64,000 bases of DNA, taken from positions 992,001-1,056,000 of the forward strand of contig NZ_JAMBMT010000001.1 of NCBI RefSeq assembly GCF_040371085.1. The letters run 5' to 3'. Numbering within the stretch: the stretch's first letter is position 1; the number at the start of each line of letters is the position of its first letter. Shown here piece by piece: positions 25,808 to 35,064 of this stretch. The stretch is from Psychrobacter sp. AH5. GTDB taxonomy: Bacteria; Pseudomonadota; Gammaproteobacteria; Pseudomonadales; Moraxellaceae. Below the pieces are notes generated by a model, which ran no database searches, had not been told where the DNA came from, and worked only from the letters and a program-made list of their open reading frames with translations. Both the position numbers and the translations under genes were made by a program.

Positions 25808-27889
25808 CTAAGGGTTAGAGCTGTTAGTGATGCCATACTTGGTGTTGAAATACAACGTAGCTTTAGTCGCAGTTGTGCTAGTAGACTTATCTAAATTGAA
25901 CTTGTTAGAGATAATAGTTTCTGTTGGCAAGATGGTATTGTTACTGTAGACAGTGGTAGGTTTCCCTATAGGGAACGGTAGCGCAAAAGTAGACGTAACC
26001 GTTTTACTCTGTAATTTATCGGTAATTTCGATATCTTTTAGATTAACATGGCCTCGGTTATAAGCATCAATCTTATAAGCGATACATTTGCCAGGAGCTA
26101 TGTTTGTAATCGTATCCGTGCTAAAGACAACAGTTTGAGAAGAAGTGCCAGTAGTACCGTCATAGTTGTTATTAATATCACAATCATTAACGTATTGGGA
26201 TTTGATTAACACTAAAGAAGCATAATTTGCTTTTACCTCGCCAAAGTCTAGATTGCGTGAGCCATCAGACTCAGTTTTATAATTGAAGGTACCAGTAACT
26301 AATTCAATCTCACGAATATTGGGCGTGGTATCGATGCTATATTCCCAAAGATCAGGCTCTACTTGAACTAAGCAAATCTTCCTTTTACCATTTAAAGCAC
26401 TGACTGGTACAGTAAATCTATATTGACCTAAAGTAGCTGCTGCAGCTGATACGGCTTTAGCAGTAGTGCCAGTAATATTCGTGCCACCATCAGTAGAGCT
26501 GCAGTCGGTTAAGCGTATTTGTAGCTTACTGTCGGATATGCCTTTTTCACCATCATCAAAAATACCATTAAAATATTTTTGATTACCTGTAAAGGTACTT
26601 GAGATATCAGACTTAGTATTGGTATTTAGGTTACTACTGTTATTCTCAGCGATATTACCATTGTCATTGAAAACAAAACCTGTAAAGGTATAAGGCTTCA
26701 AGCTATTCGTGACTGTACAAGTCCAGCTATCACCATAGGTAAGCTTTAAGTTTTTAGGATCTAGTGGCGTGACTATAGAATTATCAGCTCTTCGACACAC
26801 GTAAGCATCACTATAATTAGCTAAGTTTGTATTTCCCGTGCCTAATTCAGTCAATGTATAAGTTTTGGTAGGATCGACCTTAAAGGTTCCAGTGGTACCT
26901 GTACCATTTGTAATCGTATTACCTGTACCTGTAGTTGTCGTAGTTGTAATGCTGTTAGTTACTACTGAATTATCCGCGTTATCTTTTATCTGCACAGTAA
27001 ATTGGTCAGTATTTGCTCCACGAGAACCTGAAAGCTCCTTTTTGTAAGTCAACCTTGGTTGTGGTTTATAGCAGTAACCATCAAATACAATATTTATAAG
27101 CTGATCACCGGGATTATTAGATTTTCTTTGCCAGTAATAATTTAAATCAGTTTTATTTCCATAAACGACATCTACCCTAGCTACTGGCTCATTAAAAGTT
27201 ACTGAAACTTTGCAATCATTACTCAGGCCACTACAATTAAAATCACCGTTAGTATTTTGTTGTCTATAAGGTGCGCTGTCAGTTATGGTACTACCTTTAG
27301 AGCTTAAAGTAGGGCTAACGGGTGTTCCTAAGCTAGTAAACCCTGTTATATTGACTTCATCGAAGAACTCAAAATAGCGTGGTCTAAATATGTTAGGCTC
27401 TAATGAAACATTAGAATCGATGTCGTATACCGACAAACTTACTTTGTTAAGTTCTTGAGCTTGTCCAGTAAATTCGTTTTTAAAGGTATAAGATACGGTT
27501 CGTGTCGTTTCAGGAGTGGCGAAATCCTGAAAAAACTCAAAATTTTGAATTCTATCCGTCACTGTTGATTTATAAGTATTTTTACCTCCCGAGTCTAATG
27601 ATCCACTTATGCTGAAACTATTAGCAGCAAGAACATAATTTTCGCTGATAATACCGTCTAAAAGTTTATCAGCTCCAGTGGTAGGAGGAGGAGAGTTAGA
27701 CGCTAACTTACCGTAATCTGCGTTAGAAAAATTATCCGATACAAATCCTGCATCGCAAGTCACTGCAGCGAAAACCGAGCTACTACCCAAAGAAAACAGT
27801 AAAATACTTAGTAGAGCTAATGTCTGTTGCCAACATCTACGATACGAATAAATATCAATAACTTTTGAAATTTTTTGAGATTGACGCAT
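25808..27889 (-). CDS. Secreted surface protein with Cna-B/SpaA-like modules, 693 residues
   Basis: Long N-terminal region with a signal peptide (LALLSILLFSLGSSSVFAAV, cleavage near residue 42). The mature protein has an N-terminal beta domain (to about 265). A prealbumin-like or SpaA-like module follows (PRLTYKKELSGSRGANTDQF, GTFKVDPTKTYTLTELGTG). Next is an SdrD_B-like region (TGFVFNDNGNIAENN, FDDGEKGISDSKLQIRL). The C-terminal DUF11-like module (APGKCIAYKIDAYNRG, LKDIEITDKLQ, ATLYFNTK) matches the end of the 708-residue neighbour. Several Cys are present, unlike the 708-residue protein. It is the first gene of the block, next to a 1.06-kb non-coding region that should hold the promoter. 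The function is unknown; adhesion or surface layer is an inference. Confidence 0.78.
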   Translation of the reverse strand: MRQSQKISKVIDIYSYRRCWQQTLALLSILLFSLGSSSVFAAVTCDAGFVSDNFSNADYGKLASNSPPPTTGADKLLDGIISENYVLAANSFSISGSLDSGGKNTYKSTVTDRIQNFEFFQDFATPETTRTVSYTFKNEFTGQAQELNKVSLSVYDIDSNVSLEPNIFRPRYFEFFDEVNITGFTSLGTPVSPTLSSKGSTITDSAPYRQQNTNGDFNCSGLSNDCKVSVTFNEPVARVDVVYGNKTDLNYYWQRKSNNPGDQLINIVFDGYCYKPQPRLTYKKELSGSRGANTDQFTVQIKDNADNSVVTNSITTTTTTGTGNTITNGTGTTGTFKVDPTKTYTLTELGTGNTNLANYSDAYVCRRADNSIVTPLDPKNLKLTYGDSWTCTVTNSLKPYTFTGFVFNDNGNIAENNSSNLNTNTKSDISSTFTGNQKYFNGIFDDGEKGISDSKLQIRLTDCSSTDGGTNITGTTAKAVSAAAATLGQYRFTVPVSALNGKRKICLVQVEPDLWEYSIDTTPNIREIELVTGTFNYKTESDGSRNLDFGEVKANYASLVLIKSQYVNDCDINNNYDGTTGTSSQTVVFSTDTITNIAPGKCIAYKIDAYNRGHVNLKDIEITDKLQSKTVTSTFALPFPIGKPTTVYSNNTILPTETIISNKFNLDKSTSTTATKATLYFNTKYGITNSSNP

Positions 27890-28949
27890 ATTGTCACCTT
27901 TAATATATTAATTTATTCAATGTTTTTTACGTAGGTGATACAAACATTTTCAATTGAATATCTGTATATTTAGAATGAGGTATAATTTAACTATTTACTG
28001 AATGAAACAATATTTATCCGACGAAAGGTATACTTTTTAGGATGGATTGCTTAATAAGTAATCAAATGTTTACTAAAAAAATTTATATTACTTTTCAAAA
28101 AAACAAAAAATCTATGAAAATCTGATAAACGGTTGAATAATCCGATAGAGCAATTATATAGCGATTATTTAATATAATAACTGCAATGTTCATGCCACTA
28201 TCAATAAGTAATAGTATAAAATCTTTAAAAAAACATCTTTGTCTTAATAACGGTAAGCGTTGCAGTAGTCTGAAAATTAAAAATACTGGGGTCCATACCT
28301 AATAATCGAGTAGCTAGGACAAAGCTAGGTAACTATATTAACAAACTGCTTTATTAAGCTGAGAATGACCAATATCGTCTGATATGTGAACAAATTTTGT
28401 CACTTCTCATTAATTTGAAATCATATTTTGTCAAAGAAAGTAGGTTAATATTTTTAATGTAAAAAAGCTATTGCAGAACTATGCTTTTTAGAATAGTTAT
28501 ATAAGTAAAGAAAGTAGATAGTGATAGCTTTACTGAGCTAATAAAGTAGCGATTATCAAATGGGCTATTTTGCTAATAAATGTATAACGTAGAGGTATTT
28601 ACTAATAGCCATAAACATTTGCCTCATAAGCGCCTATAATGGAGAACAGTGATTGTTTGTAAACTGATTTGATAAGTCAAAGGTCAGTATCAAAAAAAAT
28701 CTCACTCGTATGGTCAGTCTCTATTTAAAACCCTGTCAGTGGATGGCACATTTAAGCAGCACAAGGACGTTGCAAAATCGCCTGCCTTTTCATTATTCTA
28801 ATGAATAATAATCAATCAAATTTTATATAAGAGTTTCAATAATGGACTTCTATATAATTTTTTAGAGTAAATAAGCAATAATCTTGCTTTTTAAACTGGT
28901 AAATCACCCTGTAGCCCACAGGAAAAACTCATAAAAAGGAATAAGTAGA
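27890..28949. other. 1.06-kb AT-rich region without genes
   Basis: Lies between the surface-protein block (minus) and aceE (plus) and should hold both promoters. No frame longer than about 60 codons is open. Visible items: a TATAAT at about 28635-28640 that could be an aceE -10 with a long leader but lacks a good -35; a perfect ATTATTC-TAAT-GAATAAT inverted repeat near 28791-28808; and GCTAGG repeated 11 bases apart near 28313-28328. I cannot assign a non-coding RNA with confidence. Confidence 0.55.
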
Positions 28950-31769
28950 ATGAATTATTATAAGGATGCCGATAGCTTGGAAACCCAAGAGTGGTTAGAT
29001 GCTTTTGAATCGGTTATCAAACATGCCGATAAGGATCGTGCGCAGTTTTTGCTAAAAGCACTCTATAACATGTCGGTACAAGAAGGATTGCCTTTTAACC
29101 GTTTGGATACCGCTTATATTAATAGTATCGCGGTTGAAGACGAGCCAATGTATCCAGGAGATCTAGCTATTGAGCGCAAAATCCGGGCGCTCATTCGTTA
29201 TAATGCGCTAGCTATGGTGATGCGTGCTAACAAAAATGACGATGATTTAGGCGGTCACCTAGCCACTTTTGCTTCTAGTGCCACGCTTTATGAAACCGGT
29301 TTTAACCATTTCTTCCGAGCGGCAAGCGACCACTTCGGCGGCGATATGATCTACTATCAAGGTCACTCAGCGCCTGGTATCTACGCGCGCTCCTATCTTG
29401 AAGGCCGTTTGACGGAAGATCAGCTAGAGAACTTTCGCCGTGAAGTAGGCGGTAAAGGACTGTCAAGCTATCCGCATCCTTATTTGATGCCAGATTATTG
29501 GCAGTTCCCGACGGTATCGATGGGTTTAGGACCGATCATGTCTATTTATCATGCCCACGTGCATCGTTATATGGAAAACCGCGGCTTACTTGAGTCCGAG
29601 GGTCGCAAGATTTGGACTTTCCTAGGCGATGGTGAGACGGATGAGCCGGAGAGTTTAGGTGCTATTTCTCTTGCTGGTCGCGAGAAGTTAGATAATTTGA
29701 TATGGGTGGTTAACTGTAACCTGCAGCGTCTTGATGGGCCAGTGCGCGGTAATGGTAAGATTATCCAAGAGCTTGAGTCGGTATTTCGCGGCGCAGGCTG
29801 GCGCGTTATTAAAGTGATTTGGGGTGGTCAGTGGGATAATCTGCTTGATAAAGACGTGACTGGGGTGCTAAAGCATCGTATGGAAGAGGCGGTCGATGGC
29901 GAGTATCAGCTCTATGAGGCGCGTACTCCTGAATTTACGCGCGAGCATTTCTTTAATAAATATCCTGAGTTAAAAGAGATGGCTGATGAGCTATCAGATC
30001 ATGATATCTCGCGTCTAAATCGCGGTGGTCATGATCCGGTAAAAGTCTACGCCGCTTTTAGTGAAGCGATGAAAACCAAAGGTCAGCCGACGGTTGTGCT
30101 AGTCAAAACCGTCAAAGGTTATGGCTTATCTACGCAGGCGCAAGCGGTTAATAAATCGCATCAGATCAAAAAGCTGGATCATGAGTCGCTAGTCTATTTC
30201 CGTGATCGTTTTGATTTGCCGTTTACTGATGAGCAATTAGAGACCTTGCCGTTTTATCGTCCAGAAGAAGACTCTGCGGAGATGAAATATCTAAAAGGTC
30301 GCCGTGAAGCCTTAGGCGGTCATCTGCCAAATCGCCGTAGTGGTCATATTCCGCTTAATATTCCTGAGCTGTCTATTTTTGATCGAGTGCTACAAGGTAG
30401 TAAAGGTAAAGAGCAATCAACCACGATGGTGTTTGTGCGCCTGCTATCAGCCATGCTAAAGAATAAAGATATCCAAGATCGCGTTGTGCCTATTGTTCCG
30501 GATGAAGCGCGTACCTTTGGTTTAGAGGGTATGTTCCGTCAGCTCGGTATCTACTCGGCTTCTGGGCAAAAATATACGCCAGAGGATAGCGAAGCTTTGA
30601 TGGGTTATAAAGAAGCTATCGATGGTCATATGCTAGAAGAGGGTATCAATGAAGCGGGTGCTATGAGTACTTGGATTGCGCTTGCGACCAGTTATTCGGT
30701 CAATGCGCTACCGATGATTCCGCTGTATATTTATTACTCGATGTTTGGTTTCCAGCGCGTAGGTGATTTGGCTTGGGCAGCAGGCGATTGTCAAGCACAA
30801 GGCTTCTTATTAGGGGCAACAGCAGGCCGTACTACGCTAAACGGTGAGGGCTTGCAGCATCAAGATGGTCATTCGCAAATCCTCTTTGGAGTCGTGCCTA
30901 ACTGTGTCACTTATGATCCTTGCTTCGGTTATGAGCTTGCTGTTGTTATGCATGATGGCCTGCGCCGGATGTATGGCGAGGGCGAGCGCGTCTATTATTA
31001 CTTGACGCTGATGAATGAGAACTACGACCAGCCTGCTATGCCAGAAGGCTGCGAGGAAGGTATCAAGCGCGGTATGTATTTGTTAGAAGACAATGGCTCA
31101 AGCCAAGTACAGCTACTCGGTTCAGGGGTGATCTTACGCGAAGTACAAAAAGCGGCGAAAATCTTACAAGATGAATTCAATATCACCGCGAACGTCTGGA
31201 GCGTGACTAGCTTTAATGAGTTGACTCGTGACGGTATGGCTTGTGATGATTATAATCGCTTGCATCCTATGGACGAAGAGGTAGTGCCTTGGGTCACAGA
31301 GCAATTAGCGCCGCATGAAGGTATCGTCGTCGCGGCTACTGACTATATGCGTAACTATTCAGAGCAGATCCGTGCCTGGTTACCTGATAATCGTCCTTAT
31401 ACTACTTTGGGCACCGATGGTTATGGTCGCTCGGATACACGTGAGAATCTACGTAGCTTCTTCAACGTCGACGCCGCTCATATCGTAGTTGCCACGCTTA
31501 AGCGTTTGGCTGATGAAGGTGAGGTTGAGATGCGCTTGGTTAAAGATGCGATCTCAAGCTTTGGTATCGAAGTCGATCAGCCACCAGCTTGGCAGCAACA
31601 ACCCCATTATGACCATTTCCCAGATGCACCAGCTCCTGCACCTGATAACGTCAATCCGAATCCTGTTCCTGATTTTGTCGGTGAAGATGATGATGAGATC
31701 TCTAGTGAAGGCCGCGCCGAAGACCAAGCAGACGCCGCTTTGCTAAATGATGATGACATCCAAGAATAG
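28950..31769 (+). CDS. aceE: Pyruvate dehydrogenase E1 component AceE (homodimeric type)
   Basis: Thiamine-diphosphate enzyme that decarboxylates pyruvate and acetylates the lipoyl group of AceF. Typical segments: DGDMIYYQGHSAPGIYARS-type loop (seen as GGDMIYYQGHSAPGIYA), the ThDP motif beginning FLGDGETDEPESLGA and ending VVNCNLQRLDGPV, and LEEGINEAGAMSTWIA. The body aligns with E. coli AceE (887 residues). This protein has 939, with an extra acidic Pro/Asp/Glu tail of about 45 residues after the conserved end, probably disordered. AAGGAATAAG precedes the ATG. aceF follows after 39 bases; no lpd or pdhR gene is adjacent. Confidence 0.97.
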   Translation: MNYYKDADSLETQEWLDAFESVIKHADKDRAQFLLKALYNMSVQEGLPFNRLDTAYINSIAVEDEPMYPGDLAIERKIRALIRYNALAMVMRANKNDDDLGGHLATFASSATLYETGFNHFFRAASDHFGGDMIYYQGHSAPGIYARSYLEGRLTEDQLENFRREVGGKGLSSYPHPYLMPDYWQFPTVSMGLGPIMSIYHAHVHRYMENRGLLESEGRKIWTFLGDGETDEPESLGAISLAGREKLDNLIWVVNCNLQRLDGPVRGNGKIIQELESVFRGAGWRVIKVIWGGQWDNLLDKDVTGVLKHRMEEAVDGEYQLYEARTPEFTREHFFNKYPELKEMADELSDHDISRLNRGGHDPVKVYAAFSEAMKTKGQPTVVLVKTVKGYGLSTQAQAVNKSHQIKKLDHESLVYFRDRFDLPFTDEQLETLPFYRPEEDSAEMKYLKGRREALGGHLPNRRSGHIPLNIPELSIFDRVLQGSKGKEQSTTMVFVRLLSAMLKNKDIQDRVVPIVPDEARTFGLEGMFRQLGIYSASGQKYTPEDSEALMGYKEAIDGHMLEEGINEAGAMSTWIALATSYSVNALPMIPLYIYYSMFGFQRVGDLAWAAGDCQAQGFLLGATAGRTTLNGEGLQHQDGHSQILFGVVPNCVTYDPCFGYELAVVMHDGLRRMYGEGERVYYYLTLMNENYDQPAMPEGCEEGIKRGMYLLEDNGSSQVQLLGSGVILREVQKAAKILQDEFNITANVWSVTSFNELTRDGMACDDYNRLHPMDEEVVPWVTEQLAPHEGIVVAATDYMRNYSEQIRAWLPDNRPYTTLGTDGYGRSDTRENLRSFFNVDAAHIVVATLKRLADEGEVEMRLVKDAISSFGIEVDQPPAWQQQPHYDHFPDAPAPAPDNVNPNPVPDFVGEDDDEISSEGRAEDQADAALLNDDDIQE

Positions 31770-31808
31770 CCCATTGACAAAACCATTATAAAAGAAGGAG
31801 AGTTACGG

Positions 31809-33566
31809 ATGGATATTAAAGCCCCAGATTTAGGTGTGGATAGCGCTGAGGTCAGTGAGATCATGGTCGCTGTCGGTGATATTATCGCTAAAGATGATAA
31901 TATTGTTTTGTTAGAATCTGATAAAGCCTCGTTTGAAGTGCCAAGCTCTGGCGCTGGTAAAGTCACCAAAATCAGTGTCGAGGTTGGCGATCAAGTCAGC
32001 GAAGGCATGGTGCTAATCGAGATTGATAGCGAAGCGGCGGACGAATCATCCAGCGCTAATGACAAGGTCTCTAAAGAAGATAGTAGTGAGTTAAGTAAGC
32101 AAGAGTCAAAAGCTGCCGCTGATACTGCTCAATCAACAAACCAGCCTGCTAGTGAAGACAAAGCTAGCTCTGCTAATAACGAGAAAAAATCTGGCAGTGC
32201 TACTACTCATGCTTTGCCCGATTTGGGCGTTGATGAAGCACAGGTCGCTGAGATTATGATTAGCGTCGGTGATACGGTTGAGGCTAACGAGTCTATCTTA
32301 CTCATTGAGTCTGACAAAGCCTCGGTCGAAGTGCCAGCGCCTGAGTCTGGTAAAGTCGAGAAGATACTGGTGCAAGTTGGTGATATGGTTGCCAATGGCC
32401 AAGACTTCATCGTGATTATCGGTAGCGAGTCAGCTAATAGCGGCAAAGCTAATGACAATCAAGCGTCTAACGAGCAAAAAGCCGAGGTTTCCAAATCAAG
32501 TAGCTCAGCAGCTAAAGAGGACAAGCCGTCAAAACAGACGACTGGTGAGCCTAAACAAGCCGCTGCCCCGTCTACTGCTAATAAATCGACAGTGAATACG
32601 GCGAGCACTAAGCTGACCGAAGCACAAGTCAATGATAAGCTAACTGAGGTTTATGCAGGTCCTGCGGTACGTAAGTTGGCACGGCAGTTAGGAGTGGATA
32701 TTACCCAAGTCTCGGGTTCTGCTATCAATGATCGTATCGTAAAAGAAGATCTCTTTGCTCATGTAAAAAATAGCCTGAGTACTCAAAAAGCCGCGGCTAC
32801 TAGTGGTGCTGATACAGGGCGAGCTAGTTTACCTAGTTTGCCGGATATGAGTAATTTGGAGATTTGGGGCGAGACGGAAGTACAAGACTTAAGCCGTCTG
32901 CAAAAAGTCTCTATCCCGCAATTGAACTATAATACTTATCTGCCGCAAGTGACACAGTTTGATCTATCTGATATTACTGAGACTGAAAAACTACGCGGCG
33001 AGCTAAAAGGCGGTATGAAAGCAGAAGGTATCGGCTTTACTATTTTAGCTTTTATTGTCAAAGCTACCGCTTATGCATTGACGCAGCACCCACGTTTTAA
33101 CAGCCATTTGAGTGATGATAATACCCAAGTGATTCTACGTAAAACGGTCAATATGGGTATTGCCGTCGCGACTGATGATGGTCTTATCGTGCCAGTGATT
33201 AAGGATGTACAAAACAAGGGTCTTAAGCAAATCGCTATAGAGATTGGAGAGCTAGCTGCAAAAGCTCGTGATAAAAAGCTCGGTGCCAAAGACTTACAAG
33301 GCGCTAGCTTCACTATCTCAAGCCAAGGTAACTTGGGCGGTACAGCCTTTACGCCATTGGTGAATTGGCCACAAGTTGGGATATTAGGAGTGTCTGAGGC
33401 AAGCATGCAGCCGCGCTGGAATGAAAGCAAACAAACTTTTGAGCCACGTTTAATGCTGCCATTGTCATTATCTTATGATCACCGAGTCATTAACGGTGCT
33501 GATGCTGCGGTATTTACTCGTTACATCGCTACTTTGTTGGCTGATCCACGCCGTATTTTGCTATAA
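31809..33566 (+). CDS. aceF: Dihydrolipoyl acetyltransferase AceF (pyruvate dehydrogenase E2)
   Basis: Core of the pyruvate dehydrogenase complex. Two lipoyl domains are visible with lipoylation lysines in LLESDKASFEVP (about residue 39) and LLIESDKASVEVP (about 165), each followed by an Ala/Ser/Lys-rich linker. A peripheral-subunit binding domain follows (AGPAVRKLARQLGVDITQV, near 280-315). The C-terminal catalytic domain ends in LSLSYDHRVINGADAA. The usual HxxxDG reads HRVING here, as I recall for some other gammaproteobacterial E2p proteins, so it is probably not inactivating. AAGGAGAG lies before the ATG. A strong terminator follows 36 bases after the stop. Confidence 0.97.
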   Translation: MDIKAPDLGVDSAEVSEIMVAVGDIIAKDDNIVLLESDKASFEVPSSGAGKVTKISVEVGDQVSEGMVLIEIDSEAADESSSANDKVSKEDSSELSKQESKAAADTAQSTNQPASEDKASSANNEKKSGSATTHALPDLGVDEAQVAEIMISVGDTVEANESILLIESDKASVEVPAPESGKVEKILVQVGDMVANGQDFIVIIGSESANSGKANDNQASNEQKAEVSKSSSSAAKEDKPSKQTTGEPKQAAAPSTANKSTVNTASTKLTEAQVNDKLTEVYAGPAVRKLARQLGVDITQVSGSAINDRIVKEDLFAHVKNSLSTQKAAATSGADTGRASLPSLPDMSNLEIWGETEVQDLSRLQKVSIPQLNYNTYLPQVTQFDLSDITETEKLRGELKGGMKAEGIGFTILAFIVKATAYALTQHPRFNSHLSDDNTQVILRKTVNMGIAVATDDGLIVPVIKDVQNKGLKQIAIEIGELAAKARDKKLGAKDLQGASFTISSQGNLGGTAFTPLVNWPQVGILGVSEASMQPRWNESKQTFEPRLMLPLSLSYDHRVINGADAAVFTRYIATLLADPRRILL

Positions 33567-33602
33567 GTATCAACAAATAGTTATTCATAGTATCTTTAAA
33601 AG

Positions 33603-33624
33603 ATCGCCTGCGGGCGGTTTTTTT
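33603..33624 (+). terminator. Rho-independent terminator of aceEF
   Basis: ATCGCC-TGCG-GGCGGT forms a six-pair stem followed by seven or more T. A tandem 16-bp repeat begins at the very end of the T-run. Confidence 0.85.
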
Positions 33625-33736
33625 ATGCACTATTAATTTTATGCACTATTAATTTTATGCACTATTAATTTTATGCACTATTAATTTTATGCACTATTAA
33701 TTTTATGCACTATTAATTTTATGCACTATTAATTTT
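33625..33736. repeat. Seven exact tandem copies of a 16-bp unit
   Basis: The unit ATGCACTATTAATTTT occurs seven times head to tail without a single mismatch (112 bases), between the aceF terminator and the ompW terminator. There are no spacers, so it is not a CRISPR. Perfect identity suggests recent expansion by slippage, making it a likely variable-number locus. Confidence 0.97.
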
Positions 33737-33756
33737 ACGCTCTAATCAGCAGACAC

Positions 33757-33783
33757 AAAAAAGCCAGCAATATAGCTGGCTTC
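33757..33783 (-). terminator. Rho-independent terminator of ompW
   Basis: On the minus strand AAGCCAGC-TATATT-GCTGGCTT is an eight-pair stem followed by six T residues, 47 bases after the ompW stop. The plus strand has a weaker TTCTTT run, so it may act in both directions. Confidence 0.87.
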
Positions 33784-33829
33784 TTTATTTGCAATTCTAA
33801 GATTATAGCAACAGGCTATTTAATTTATC

Positions 33830-34459
33830 TTAGAACTGTTTAACAAATGCTACGCCATAAACCCAAGGACTGATGTCGATCTCGCCAATGTCAGCACCAT
33901 TCAAAGTAGCGTCAGTTTTGATGTCCATATAACGAGCATCAATACGGAAAGCTTCGGTTGGTGCAAAGGGAATATCAAGACCGATGTGACCGGCAACACC
34001 AACGCTATCATCAAGATCTAAATCAGCGCCACTGATATTAACTCTTTCTTTAAAGAAAGTAGTGTAGTTAACACCAACACCAATAAATGGTTTTAGATTC
34101 ATAGGCATATTATAGCCATCAAAGTGATACTGTACGGATAAAGTCGGTGGTAAATGCTGAGTTTTACCTTTAATTTCTACACCAGCAGCGTCAGTTAAGG
34201 TGAAGTCATGATGAAACGGAATAGCAGCTAGCAATTCGATACCAACGTTGTCCGCGATAAAATACTCACCACTGATAGTTGGACGAATATCGTCGTCAAC
34301 TTCTACAGATAAAGCACCATTTAATAACGATCCATTATCGCTTTTTGGGTCAACCATGTGAGTGCCAGCAGCAACAGACCAAGTACCTGCAGGAACTGCA
34401 AAGGCAGAAGTCATAGTAAGGGCAGTAGCAGTTGCTAAAACTAGGGATTGTAGTTTCAT
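33830..34459 (-). CDS. ompW: OmpW-family outer-membrane protein
   Basis: Small eight-stranded outer-membrane barrel of the OmpW family, thought to let small hydrophobic compounds cross the outer membrane. Signal peptide LVLATATALTMTSAFA is cleaved before VPAGTW. Family features include the opening GTWSVAAGTHMVDPKSDNG, SGEYFIADNVGIELLAAIPF, LPPTLSVQYHFD, PFIGVGVNYTTFF and a C-terminal Phe (GVAFVKQF). I chose the second of two tandem ATGs (34459), seven bases after GAGGA; the frame runs on to 34516. It is monocistronic, with its own terminator. Confidence 0.9.
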   Translation of the reverse strand: MKLQSLVLATATALTMTSAFAVPAGTWSVAAGTHMVDPKSDNGSLLNGALSVEVDDDIRPTISGEYFIADNVGIELLAAIPFHHDFTLTDAAGVEIKGKTQHLPPTLSVQYHFDGYNMPMNLKPFIGVGVNYTTFFKERVNISGADLDLDDSVGVAGHIGLDIPFAPTEAFRIDARYMDIKTDATLNGADIGEIDISPWVYGVAFVKQF

Positions 34460-34691
34460 CATTTGATCCTCAAGGTAATAAATTATTATCAGCTCATAAC
34501 TAATGAGGGATGACATTAGTGCTGATATCTTATGTTACAGTTATAAGATAAGTTATTTATCTTGTGTTCATTATAATACAATTACCTTACAAAAAGTAGT
34601 GGATTACTACTATTCTAGTAATATATTTCAAGTGACTTACAATGAACTCTCTTTGAGTAATTAGTGAGAATGATAAAGGGAGGAATAGATT

Positions 34692-34919
34692 ATGATAGGG
34701 TATTGTAGTAATTCACCACTGCGTTGTAGCAACGCTAAATATATGACTTTGCTAAATCGACTAGACAACAGCTGTCCGCAGTGCGGTTTATCATTAGTGG
34801 CAAACGATAGTACAGATAGTAGCTCGTATTTTGAACAAGACGTGTTACAACTTGGCTTGGTCGTCACGGTGCTCTTACTACTGGTATTAGTCTACCTTTA
34901 TTATGCAAACTTTGTATAA
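34692..34919 (+). CDS. Small membrane protein with CPxCG knuckle, 75 residues
   Basis: An excellent ribosome site (GGGAGGAA, six bases before the ATG) supports this short gene. The N-terminal half has four Cys (YCSNSPLRCSNAK and NSCPQCGLSL), which could bind one zinc. The C-terminal half is a single membrane helix (LGLVVTVLLLLVLVYLYY). I do not know the function. It precedes the potassium-channel gene by 145 bases on the same strand; that channel ends in a similar CPHCGESL. Confidence 0.75.
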   Translation: MIGYCSNSPLRCSNAKYMTLLNRLDNSCPQCGLSLVANDSTDSSSYFEQDVLQLGLVVTVLLLLVLVYLYYANFV

Positions 34920-35064
34920 TTAGAGCTATTTTCGTTCAATTGCTTAGCTTTTTTAGGCTTGATGACAATATCTAATCACAACAAATTATGAAAATTATTA
35001 ATGTAATTGTTTAACAATAATTAATAATATGGCTTGGACTAATCAATACTAGATAAGGATCAGC

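Noticed and set aside
33071..33430. 119-codon minus-strand open frame inside aceF
   Set aside because: Antisense shadow of the conserved E2 catalytic domain, without coding signals.
33460..33520. Apparent loss of the catalytic Asp in AceF (HRVING instead of HRVIDG)
   Set aside because: As I recall, the same Asn occurs in other gammaproteobacterial E2 proteins, and the rest of the active site is intact, so inactivation is not inferred.
33625..33736. Direct repeats considered as a CRISPR array
   Set aside because: The 16-bp units are contiguous, with no spacers, and no cas genes are present.
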